Positions 57,130-64,000 of a stretch of DNA of 64,000 nucleotides are shown piece after piece. The position numbers were made by a program, and so were the translations under genes. The notes below the pieces were generated by a model that was not told where the DNA came from, did not search any database, and was given only the letters and a program-made list of their open reading frames with translations. The stretch is taken from positions 3,038,001 through 3,102,000 of the forward strand of contig NZ_JBBPCL010000001.1 of NCBI RefSeq assembly GCF_038039215.1. The letters run 5' to 3'. This DNA comes from Pseudonocardia sp. T1-2H (lineage in GTDB: Bacteria; Actinomycetota; Actinomycetes; Mycobacteriales; Pseudonocardiaceae). The first letter of the stretch is position 1. Each line of letters begins with the position of its first letter.

Positions 57130-57882
57130 GTGACGTCGCACCGTCCGGTCCCCGCCGGACACCCCCGCAGCGGCACGACCGGAGGCCCCGGCGGTGCCGG
57201 CCTCCGGCGCACCCCGCGCCTCGAGCTCCGCCACACGGCGAACCCGCGGGAGCTCGCCCGGATGCGCGCCCTCATCGAGGACTGGGCGGGCGAGGTCGGC
57301 CTCACCGCGGACGAGCTGGTGGACCTGCAGCTCGCGGTGGGGGAGGCGGCGGCCAACGGCGTCGAGCACGCCTACCGCGGCCGCCCGCCCGGGCCCGTCG
57401 AGATCGACCTGGAGCTGCGGGACCGGGGGAGCCCCGGCGCCGCCGTCGTCGTGCGGGTACTGGACCACGGGTTCTGGCGTCCGGCGCCGGTGGAGGCGGG
57501 CCCGCGCGGCCGCGGGCTCTCGTTGATCCGGACGCTGTCGGACGGGCTGGACGTGTCCCCGACGGGCGGCGGCACCGAGGTGTCGTTCGAGATCCCGGTC
57601 GCCGTACGGCGTAGGGCTGTCCCGGGGCAGGAGCGCCGGTTCGCGAACCGCTCGACCGGGTATGCGTCGGACATGGCCGGGCCCACCCACGACGACTGTC
57701 GTCCGCACCGCGTCCGGGCGTGGGTCTCCGCCGGCACCGTTCCCGTCCTGCTGGCCGCGGCCGTCCTGGTGTTCCTGGCCGGCTACCCGGCGTTCAGCGT
57801 CGTGCTGGCGGTCCTGGCCGTCTTCGGTGTCGCGGACTCCCTGTACATGGCCCGCCGCCGTGGTCGTTCGCCGGAGAGCTGA
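57130..57882 (+). CDS. RsbW-like ATP-binding (anti-sigma kinase type) protein with C-terminal membrane segment
   Basis: A 250-residue protein. HATPase_c_2 domain at about residues 30-160: N-box LAVGEAAANGVEHAY and G-box GPRGRGLSLIRTLSDGL. Relatives phosphorylate STAS antagonists or bind sigma factors. In the same frame the C-terminus (about 195-250) has one or two hydrophobic helices (VPVLLAAAVLVFLAGYP, then FSVVLAVLAVFGVADSLY), which is unusual for RsbW. A separate small membrane protein starting at ATG 57673 is the alternative, but no stop intervenes. GTG start with GGAGG upstream. Confidence 0.75.
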   Translation: MTSHRPVPAGHPRSGTTGGPGGAGLRRTPRLELRHTANPRELARMRALIEDWAGEVGLTADELVDLQLAVGEAAANGVEHAYRGRPPGPVEIDLELRDRGSPGAAVVVRVLDHGFWRPAPVEAGPRGRGLSLIRTLSDGLDVSPTGGGTEVSFEIPVAVRRRAVPGQERRFANRSTGYASDMAGPTHDDCRPHRVRAWVSAGTVPVLLAAAVLVFLAGYPAFSVVLAVLAVFGVADSLYMARRRGRSPES

Positions 57883-57947
57883 GCCGACAGAGCCGAGTCG
57901 GCAGCGCCGAGACGACCGGCCGGGGCCGACGGGCTCCGAAATGCGGA

Positions 57948-57981
57948 ACGGCCCCGGAACCTGCGCAGGTTCCGGAGCCGT
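57948..57981. terminator. Strong bidirectional terminator hairpin
   Basis: A 15-bp stem with one mismatch (57948-57962 against 57967-57981), core GGAACCTGCGCAGGTTCC and a GCGC loop. It lies between the convergent RsbW-like and BTAD genes and is the clearest hairpin in the right half of the window. Confidence 0.75.
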
Positions 57982-57999
57982 CGCGCGGGAGGAGGGTGG

Positions 58000-58863
58000 T
58001 CAGCGACCGGGGACCGAACCGCCGGTGACGAGGCGGCGGACGCCGCCCTGACCGGCGGGCCGGGCGGCGCGCAGCTGCGGCAGCATCACGGCGGAACGCT
58101 GGGTCGGGCGACGGAAGCCGCGCATCACGGGCCGCGCGGCCGACGGCGGGAACAGGTGGTCCATGCCGGCCGGCACCGGGCCGCCGATGCTGGAGCGCAG
58201 CAGCTCCTGGTAGGCGTCGTACTGGGCGACCGCGGCGACCACGTCCCCCTGGGCCAGGTGGGCCTCGATCAGGGCGCGCCGGGCGCTGTCGCGGCTGGGG
58301 GCCTGCGCGACGGCGAGCTCGGCGATCTCGACGGCGTCGGCGTGCAGGCCGGCCTCGCTGAGCTTGCCGACGAGCTGCTCGAGGGCGGAGAGCCGGAGCT
58401 GGCGGAAACGCTCGCGCTCGACGGCGATCCAGGGGGAGGTCCACGAGGGCAGGATGTCCTCGCTGAGCAGGTCCACGTGGGGGCGCTCGTCCAGGCGGCC
58501 GCCGCCGGCGAAGGCCCGGATGAGCAGCATGGAGTCGGAGAGGTCGACCTCGACGTCCTCGTTCAGCGAGAGCGCGGCGGACTCGTCCTCGGCGCCCTCG
58601 AGCAGGCCGGGTACGTCCACGGCGGCGAGGGCCTCGGTGAGCAGCCGGGCCGCGGAGGCGGCGGGCACCCCGGGCCACAGGTCCGCGGCGAGACCCGCGC
58701 GCGACTGGGGCCGCGGGTGCACGGCGAGGTAGGCGACGACGCGACGCGCATCCACACCGAGCGGCACGGTGGCGCCGTCCGAGTGGAGGGTGAACGAACC
58801 GAGCACCGTGATGCGGTGACAGGATCGGGTCGCGAAGGATCGACGGTGACCGTCTGACAACAT
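58000..58863 (-). CDS. BTAD-domain transcriptional regulator (SARP/AfsR-like, without effector domain)
   Basis: A 287-residue protein. The N-terminal winged helix is ITVLGSFTLHSDGATVPLG with HPRPQSRAGLAADLWPG (residues about 18-90). The bacterial transcriptional activator domain of tetratricopeptide-like helices follows (RFRQLRLSALEQLVGKLSEAG, ARRALIEAHLAQGDVVAAV). ATG 58863 is chosen since GGGGA lies 6 bases upstream; ATG 58899 would place a regulatory direct repeat inside the gene. It lies downstream of the MEDS genes in the same direction and may be their output or a neighbour. The C-terminal 45 residues are basic and disordered. Confidence 0.83.
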   Translation of the reverse strand: MLSDGHRRSFATRSCHRITVLGSFTLHSDGATVPLGVDARRVVAYLAVHPRPQSRAGLAADLWPGVPAASAARLLTEALAAVDVPGLLEGAEDESAALSLNEDVEVDLSDSMLLIRAFAGGGRLDERPHVDLLSEDILPSWTSPWIAVERERFRQLRLSALEQLVGKLSEAGLHADAVEIAELAVAQAPSRDSARRALIEAHLAQGDVVAAVAQYDAYQELLRSSIGGPVPAGMDHLFPPSAARPVMRGFRRPTQRSAVMLPQLRAARPAGQGGVRRLVTGGSVPGR

Positions 58864-58884
58864 GGGTATCCCCGTAAATGATGG

Positions 58885-58906
58885 CACGTGGTGGATCATG
58901 TGGTGG
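58885..58906. promoter_or_regulatory. Direct repeat CAYGTGGTGG upstream of the BTAD regulator
   Basis: CACGTGGTGG (58885-58894) and CATGTGGTGG (58897-58906) are 10-base direct repeats with a 12-base period, 22-43 bases upstream of the minus-strand start. SARP-family proteins bind direct repeats near the -35, so autoregulation is possible. The surrounding 58864-59061 is AT-richer and holds no gene I can support. Confidence 0.4.
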
Positions 58907-59061
58907 CCGCTCGGCACGCCCCTGACGCCCTGGGCCGTCGAACAGTGTTCTCCGACCCGCCGGAATTGCCAAGAGGCTGTTTCGTCACAGTTACACGCCG
59001 CGGTCACGACCACTACGCCGCAGGTACGGCCATCCGAGTGACGGTGCGTAGCGATCATATC

Positions 59062-60028
59062 TCAGGGGCGCGCGTGCATCCGCACGTGGGTGCCCGAGGC
59101 GTCCCGCCAGACGTGCAGCAGATCGCACAGCTGCCGCGCGATCCACACCCCGCGGCCCCGCGGGTCCTTGGGGTGCGGCGCCTTGAGGCCGGGCAGCCGC
59201 TCACGCAGCGTGCCTCCGTCGTGCACCTCGCAGACCAGCTCCGTCGGCGAGGCCCACAGACACAGCTCCGCGTCCGCCGTCCCGTGCTCGACGGCGTTGG
59301 TGGCCACCTCGTTGACCGCGAGCACCAGGTCCTCGCCCCGGGCCCGCTCGAACCCGACCAGCCCGACCGCCGTCTCGACGGCGCCCCGCACGTCGTGCAG
59401 CTGCCAGGAGTTGTACGTCAACCGCAGGTCGGGCGGTCCCAGCACGACCGGCGACTGCGCCGGACGGCTCCGCAGGACCTCCACCGGACACCGGTGCGCG
59501 GGGTTCTCGCGGGCTACCCCCGGCGAGGAGCAGCGCGTGGTTGGCCCGGGCGCCCTCCAGCACCTCCAGGTGCAGCGGGTACGACGGGTAGAAGCAGACC
59601 ATCGTGACGTCCAGGTCCGCGACCGCCACGTTCAGCGCCGCGTCCAGCTCGGTCCAGTAGCCGCCGTCGGCGCCGTCGAGCCGCTCGTCGTGCACGGCGA
59701 CGACGGTGACCGCCGGCCCGTCCCGGCACAGCATCCGCAGCTCGCGGCCGCGCAGGGCGGCGGTGGTCTGACCGGACCCCTCCGCGGCACCCGACACCGA
59801 GCTCACCGGAGGGACCGCGGGCGCGAGCGAGACGAGCTCGGCGCTCCCGAGGTCGCCCCGGATCGCCTGCTCGACGAGGCCCGGCGCGGCCAGCGCCACC
59901 CGCTCCCCGCGGTCGAGCGCCTCGCGGACCAGCGGCACGGCCTGGGCGAGGAGGTCGTCCGTGGTGTCGTAAAAGGCGACGGCGTGCCGCAGGGCGAGGC
60001 CCGCGGGGGTGCGGGGGGTGACCTTCAC
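59062..60028 (-). pseudogene. MEDS sensor-domain protein with HATPase (anti-sigma kinase type) domain, frameshifted as sequenced
   Basis: The N-terminal 170 residues form a MEDS (DcmR-like) sensory domain: LRHAVAFYDTTDDLL, REALDRGERVALAAPG and VTMVCFYPSYPLHLEVLEG. The C-terminal part is an RsbW-like ATPase with LVLAVNEVATNAVEHG (N-box) and DPRGRGVWIARQLCDLL (G-box). The two are split by a C5 run (59517-59521, plus strand). With four bases the frame continues LLAGVARENPAHRCPVEVL. The span is 3n+1. The GTG at 60028 overlaps the stop of the MEDS-STAS gene (GTGA). Confidence 0.8.
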
Positions 60029-60960
60029 TCGGGGTCCGCCTCCTCGGCCGCTCCTGGCTCCGGGAGCTCCTCGATGGACAGCTGCCGCGCGAACGCCGCG
60101 CCGCAGCGGTCGAACACGCGCTGCACCCGGGGCCGCACCCCGGTCAGGACGAGCCGGTGGGTGTCCGGGAAGCCCTCGGCCGCCTGCACCACGCTCACCG
60201 CCGCCGTCACGTCCAGGAACCGCAGGGACGCGAGGTTGAGGACGATGTCGTTCGGGGCGTTCGGCGCGCGCAGGACCTTGTCCAGGTCCCCGAGCAGCAG
60301 CGTCGTGATCATCGGGCGGTTGCTGTGGTCGATCTCGCCGGCCAGCCGGGCCCGGCCCAGCCCGGTCCGGGTGATCCGCAGCAGACCGTCGTCGTACGCG
60401 GCCGGCGCGGCGACCTCCGCACGATGCACGGCGCGCATCTCCTCGATCTGATCGTCGGTGTACCGGGTGCGGTCGTAGAGGCACAGGGCGCGGGCCGAGT
60501 CCCGCTTGCGCACCACCTCGTCCAGTACGGCGTCGTAGCTGCTCAACGGGATGCCGGCGGGGCGGGCCGCGCCGTAGCTCAGCTGGCCCGTCATCCGGAA
60601 CCCCGCCCAGCCGTCCCGCTCGGAGAGGTCGATGTAGCTGTTCAGCAGCTCCTGGACGGCCGGCGGCGGGGCGTGGAAGGCGCCGCGGGTGACGTCCGAG
60701 GAGACGATCTCGAGCTGGCCGCGGCGCAGCGGATCGGCCACCGCGACACGGTCGTCCAGCAGGCGTTCGAGGACCGCGTCCGACGTCCCGTCGTCGAAGT
60801 AGTAGACCTTCTCGCCCCGGGCGAGGCCGGCGGCGAGGAAGGCCGCCGTCAGCTCCCAGAGCTCCTCGTCACTGACCGGTACCGCGCACGCGTGATCGGC
60901 GGATGTCAGTTCATCCGTCGCTCCCACCAGTGCGTCCCCGCCGTTCGCGCTGCGTGACAA
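60025..60960 (-). CDS. MEDS-STAS protein, anti-sigma antagonist type
   Basis: A protein of up to 311 residues. The MEDS domain (about 20-190) has HACAVPVSDEELWELTAAFL, GEKVYYFDD and GFRMTGQLSYG. The STAS domain (about 205-300) has LAGEIDHSNRPMIT and DIVLNLASLRFLDVTAA, with a Leu-Arg-Phe-Leu-Asp strand in place of the usual phosphorylatable Ser. That suggests an altered switch. The first codon is TTG at 60960; GTG 60927 is an alternative start. It is cotranscribed with the MEDS-HATPase gene, forming a likely sensor/antagonist pair. Confidence 0.8.
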   Translation of the reverse strand: MSRSANGGDALVGATDELTSADHACAVPVSDEELWELTAAFLAAGLARGEKVYYFDDGTSDAVLERLLDDRVAVADPLRRGQLEIVSSDVTRGAFHAPPPAVQELLNSYIDLSERDGWAGFRMTGQLSYGAARPAGIPLSSYDAVLDEVVRKRDSARALCLYDRTRYTDDQIEEMRAVHRAEVAAPAAYDDGLLRITRTGLGRARLAGEIDHSNRPMITTLLLGDLDKVLRAPNAPNDIVLNLASLRFLDVTAAVSVVQAAEGFPDTHRLVLTGVRPRVQRVFDRCGAAFARQLSIEELPEPGAAEEADPE

Positions 60961-61087
60961 CTGCTCGTCGAAGCACTGTAGGACGCCCCCCGCGGGGCCC
61001 GTCGCCCCCAGCGGGGGTGGGCGGCGCCGAAACGCCGACCAGCCGCGCCGAGTGGTGAGACCAGCGGTCGGGCGGGGCCGGGCCGCC

Positions 61088-62683
61088 TCAGGGAGCCAGC
61101 GGCGGGACGAGGGCCTCCACCAGGTGCGGACCGGGCTCGGCGGCCGCCCGGCGCAGCGCGTCCGCGAGCTCCTCGGCCGTCGTCACCCGCACCGCCGGAA
61201 CCCCCATGCCGGCCGCGATCGAGACGAAGTCCAGCCGCGGGTCCCCGAGGTCCAGCAGCCGCCGGGCCGGGGAACCCGCCGCCGGGGCGGTCGCGCCCAC
61301 GTTCGCGAGCTCGAGGCGCAGGATCGCGTAGGCGGCGTTGTTGAAGACGATCGTGGTGACGTCCAGCTGCTCACGGGCGTGCGTCCACAGTGCGGAGATC
61401 GTGTACATCGCGCTCCCGTCCGCCTCCAGGCACCAGACGGGCCGGTCCGGGCAGGCGACGGCGGCGCCCGTCGCGGCAGGCAGGCCGTAGCCGATGGCGC
61501 CGCCGGTGAGGGTCAGCACGTCGTGCCGGGGCGCGCCGGCCGTCATGGCGGGGAGCGCGAAACCCGACGTCACCGACTCGTCGACGACGATCGCCCGCTC
61601 CGGCAGCAGCGCCCCGACCACCTGCGCCACGGACTGCGCGGTCAGCTCGCCGCTCGGCAGCCCGGGCCGGGCGGGCCCGGCGAGGACCGGTTCGGCGTCC
61701 CCGGCGACGAGGTCCGCGATTGCCCGCAGCCCGGCCGCGCCGGGTCCGCCGTGCGGGGCCACCTCGTGCACCTCGCAGCCCTCGGGGAAGAGCACGCTCG
61801 GCGTGTCCGGGTAGCCGAAGAAGCTGACGGGCGCGGCGGCCCCGGCGAGGATCAGGTGCCGGGTGCCGGCGAGCTGGCGCAGCGCGCCCTGCACGGCGTA
61901 GGCGAGCCGCTCGAAGGCCGGCAGGCCCACCCCGCGCTCGTGCCGGGCGGGGAAGGTCTCGACCAGGACCTGGGCGCCGGTGGCGGCCGCGATCCGGCTC
62001 GCTGCCAGCAGGCCGTCCTCGCGGGTGGCGTCGCCGCCGATCAGGATCGTGCAGCGCTCGCCCCCGGTCGTCGACCCCAGCGCCTTGGCCGCGGCCTCCA
62101 GCGCGTCGGCGTCCAGCGCGCCGCGGCCGAGCGGGGTGCCCGGGGTGACCCCGGCGGGCGCGCAGCCCTCGTCCTCGGTCCAGGAGACGTCCGCCGGCAG
62201 GATCAGCGTGGCAACCTGCCCGGCCGCCTGTATCCCGCCGCCGACGGCCGCGGCGACGGCGTCCGCCGCGTCCGGTCCGACCTCCGCCGGGCTCGCGCTG
62301 CGCCGCACCCAGCCGGAGACGGCCCCGGCGACCGCGTCGATGTCCGACTCCAGCGGTGCGTCCAGCGGCTTGTGGAACGTCGCGTGGTCCCCGACCACGT
62401 TCACCACCGGCGAGCCGGCGCGGCGGGCGTTGTGCAGGTTCGCCACGCCGTTGCCGAGCCCCGGGCCGAGGTGCAGCAGCGTCGCCGCCGGCTTCCCGGC
62501 CATCCGGGCGTAGCCGTCCGCCGCGCCCGTCGCCACGCCCTCGAACAGGGTCAGCACCCCGCGCATCTGCGGGACCGCGTCCAAGGCCGCGACGAAATGC
62601 ATCTCGGACGTGCCGGGGTTGGCGAAGCAGACGTCCACACCGCCGTCGACGAGTGTGCGCAGGAGCGCTTCCGCGCCGTTCAT
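61088..62683 (-). CDS. Thiamine-diphosphate enzyme, benzoylformate decarboxylase/acetolactate synthase-like
   Basis: A 531-residue ThDP-dependent enzyme. The activating Glu48 is in LFEGVATGAADGYAR, HLGPGLGNG has His71 at the position of the catalytic His of benzoylformate decarboxylase, and the cofactor motif runs from EADGSAMYT to FNN. The annotation 'acetolactate synthase' is common for such proteins, but His71 and the lack of a small subunit favour a 2-oxoacid decarboxylase or lyase. Its ATG overlaps the stop of a GlcD-type oxidase by 4 bases. Confidence 0.85.
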   Translation of the reverse strand: MNGAEALLRTLVDGGVDVCFANPGTSEMHFVAALDAVPQMRGVLTLFEGVATGAADGYARMAGKPAATLLHLGPGLGNGVANLHNARRAGSPVVNVVGDHATFHKPLDAPLESDIDAVAGAVSGWVRRSASPAEVGPDAADAVAAAVGGGIQAAGQVATLILPADVSWTEDEGCAPAGVTPGTPLGRGALDADALEAAAKALGSTTGGERCTILIGGDATREDGLLAASRIAAATGAQVLVETFPARHERGVGLPAFERLAYAVQGALRQLAGTRHLILAGAAAPVSFFGYPDTPSVLFPEGCEVHEVAPHGGPGAAGLRAIADLVAGDAEPVLAGPARPGLPSGELTAQSVAQVVGALLPERAIVVDESVTSGFALPAMTAGAPRHDVLTLTGGAIGYGLPAATGAAVACPDRPVWCLEADGSAMYTISALWTHAREQLDVTTIVFNNAAYAILRLELANVGATAPAAGSPARRLLDLGDPRLDFVSIAAGMGVPAVRVTTAEELADALRRAAAEPGPHLVEALVPPLAP

Positions 62684-64000
62684 GTCGTGTCCTCCGGGGA
62701 CGGGGAGATCTCGGGGTTGAGGATGCCGTGCGGGTCGAACGCCGCCTTCACCCGCGCGAGCAGGGCGAGCGTCACCGGGTCGGTGAGCTCCCGGTGGTGG
62801 CGGCGCTTGCTCCGCCCGATGCCGTGCTCACCCGAGATCAGGCCGCCCAGCTCCCGCCCGGCCCGGAAGACCTCGCCCAGCAGGCGGTGACGGGTGTCGT
62901 CGTCGGGCTCGAAGACGGACAGGTGGACGTTCCCGTCCCCGGCGTGGCCGCAGCCCGCCAGCCGGGAGCCGTACCGCTCGGCGATCTCCCCGGCCCGCCG
63001 CAGGAACTCGGGCATCGCGGCGCGGGGCACGACGACGTCGACGATGTCCGCGGCACCCATCGCGCGCACCGTCCAGAACGCGCGCTCCCGCGCCTCGACG
63101 AGCCGGCGCGCGGCCGGCCCCGGCAGCACGTAGGCGTCGGTCGCGCCGAGGCCGGCGAGCAGCGTGCCCAGCCGCTCGACGTCGGTGTCGAGCCGGTCCT
63201 TCGCGCCGTTCTCCAGCATCACCAGGAGGTAGGCGTCCGAGCCCGCGCGGACCCCGTCGGGGAGCCCGAGCTCGAGGTCCTCGGCCCGGGTGATCGCGTT
63301 CATCGTGGCCGTGTCCAGGTACTCCAGGATCAGCGGCCCGACCCCGGACGCGACGACCTTCGGGACCGCCGCCGCCACCTCGTCGACCGTGGGGAACGGC
63401 GCCAGGACGGTGGCCTGGTGGGGGAGCCGGGGGTAGAGGCGCAACGTGGCCTCGGTGACGAGCGCGAGGGTGCCCTCGGACCCGACGATCAGCTGGGTGA
63501 GGTCGTAGCCGGTGCTGGCCTTGGCGAGCTTGCCGCCGGTGCGCAGCACCTCGCCGGACGGCAGGACGGCCTCGAGCCCCAGGACCTGCTGCCGGGTCGC
63601 GCCGTAGCGCACCGCCCGCATGCCGCCCGCGTTCGTCGCGACGTTGCCACCGAGGCTGGAGCCGTTCTCGCCGGGCTGCACCGGGTACGTGAGCCCGTGC
63701 GCGGCCGCGGCCCGGTCCAGCTCGGCGAGGGTCACCCCGGGCTGGACGACGGCCACGTGGTTCTCCGTGTCGATCTCCAGTACTCGGTTCATCCGGGCGA
63801 AGGAGACGACCAGGGCGCCCTCGGCCGGGACCGCGGCGCCGGACAGGCCGGTGCCGCTGCCCCGCGCGGTGACGGACACGCCGTGCTCGGCCGCGAGCCG
63901 CAGGATCGCCGAGACCTCCGCCGTCGAACCCGGGCGGACGACCGCGCACGGGCGCCGCCAGGTGATCGACAACGCCTCGTCGTGCGAGTGGTCCGTCAGC
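62680..64000 (-). CDS. FAD-linked 2-hydroxyacid oxidase/dehydrogenase, GlcD family, 5' end beyond the window
   Basis: At least 440 residues. The FAD PCMH domain has RGSGTGLSGAAVP and QPGENGSSLGGNVATNAGG. The C-terminal domain has GCGHAGDGNVHLSVF and SGEHGIGRSKR. The frame stays open to the right edge through TDHSHDEAL, so the start lies outside. The family oxidises glycolate, D-lactate or other D-2-hydroxyacids to 2-oxoacids. Coupling with the ThDP enzyme suggests that its 2-oxoacid product is then decarboxylated. Confidence 0.9.
   Translation of the reverse strand, partial: LTDHSHDEALSITWRRPCAVVRPGSTAEVSAILRLAAEHGVSVTARGSGTGLSGAAVPAEGALVVSFARMNRVLEIDTENHVAVVQPGVTLAELDRAAAAHGLTYPVQPGENGSSLGGNVATNAGGMRAVRYGATRQQVLGLEAVLPSGEVLRTGGKLAKASTGYDLTQLIVGSEGTLALVTEATLRLYPRLPHQATVLAPFPTVDEVAAAVPKVVASGVGPLILEYLDTATMNAITRAEDLELGLPDGVRAGSDAYLLVMLENGAKDRLDTDVERLGTLLAGLGATDAYVLPGPAARRLVEARERAFWTVRAMGAADIVDVVVPRAAMPEFLRRAGEIAERYGSRLAGCGHAGDGNVHLSVFEPDDDTRHRLLGEVFRAGRELGGLISGEHGIGRSKRRHHRELTDPVTLALLARVKAAFDPHGILNPEISPSPEDTT

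Noticed and set aside
1-64000. tRNA, rRNA or other structured RNA genes
   Set aside because: No intergenic gap shows a cloverleaf, CCA end or rRNA-like sequence; gaps are short and mostly explained by promoters or terminators.

Overview
The window is about 72-75% GC by eye, with the strong G/C bias at third codon positions, frequent GTG starts and tight 4-nt gene overlaps of an actinobacterium. Several contents point to the Pseudonocardiaceae or a close relative: a cofactor-F420-dependent glucose-6-phosphate dehydrogenase, methylmalonyl-CoA mutase (mutA, mutB, meaB), DUF742 and S-adenosyl methyltransferase family proteins, a SARP/BTAD-type regulator, MEDS-domain sensors and a SigB/SigF-like sigma factor. 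This assignment is an inference from gene content. I see no rRNA, tRNA, CRISPR, prophage or transposase; the region reads as chromosomal housekeeping and accessory metabolism. No gap between genes exceeds about 350 bases.

Layout. 1-5.4 kb: end of a VOC-fold gene, a MetE-like zinc enzyme behind a CRP-type site, two short-chain dehydrogenases, a double-hotdog thioesterase and a kinase-like DUF4032 protein. 5.4-12.9 kb: a GH39-like lipoprotein and the complete cytochrome bd operon cydA-cydB-cydD-cydC with a tandem inverted-repeat operator. 13-16.7 kb: an ECF sigma/anti-sigma pair, divergent from an operon for a secreted protein, a multi-spanning DUF6529-type protein and a Rieske lipoprotein. Both sides carry the same promoter motif, TGAACC-N16-CGTGT. 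16.8-21.9 kb: mutA-mutB-meaB. 22-31.6 kb: membrane proteins, a 6PGDH-like oxidoreductase, a sulfite-oxidase-like molybdoenzyme with its flavin reductase, an esterase, an orphan DUF742 protein, an acyl-CoA dehydrogenase and a glycosyltransferase. 31.6-39 kb: a PAS-GGDEF-EAL protein, an S-adenosyl methyltransferase and a DUF3516 helicase read leftward. Divergent from them is an unusual fusion of a degenerate ATP-dependent DNA-ligase-like domain with a LytS-like histidine-kinase segment. 39-49 kb: GH65 enzyme, topoisomerase IB, SigF-like factor, HelD/HelR-type RNA polymerase remodeler, class I amidotransferase and RecQ. 48.7-56.5 kb: acyl-CoA dehydrogenase, a heterodimeric ABC exporter, Fgd, and an SDR/enoyl-CoA hydratase pair. 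56.5-61 kb: a DUF4235 protein and a partner-switching-type signalling cluster (RsbW-like ATPase with a membrane tail, BTAD regulator, MEDS-HATPase, MEDS-STAS). 61-64 kb: a ThDP enzyme translationally coupled to a GlcD-type FAD oxidase that runs off the right end.

A feature of the sequence itself is that at least seven genes are broken by single-base indels, and an eighth probably is: cydC, mutB, glycosyltransferase, DUF3516 helicase, ligase/kinase fusion, acyl-CoA dehydrogenase and MEDS-HATPase, plus probably the YihY-like gene. In each of the seven the gene length is off by exactly the expected remainder, and one base change restores a convincing protein. Four of the breaks fall where an intact GAGCTC hexamer would restore the frame; the others lie in G or C homopolymers. 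Most are probably consensus errors rather than real pseudogenes. Four at one hexamer suggests either a modified base or a sequence-specific error.
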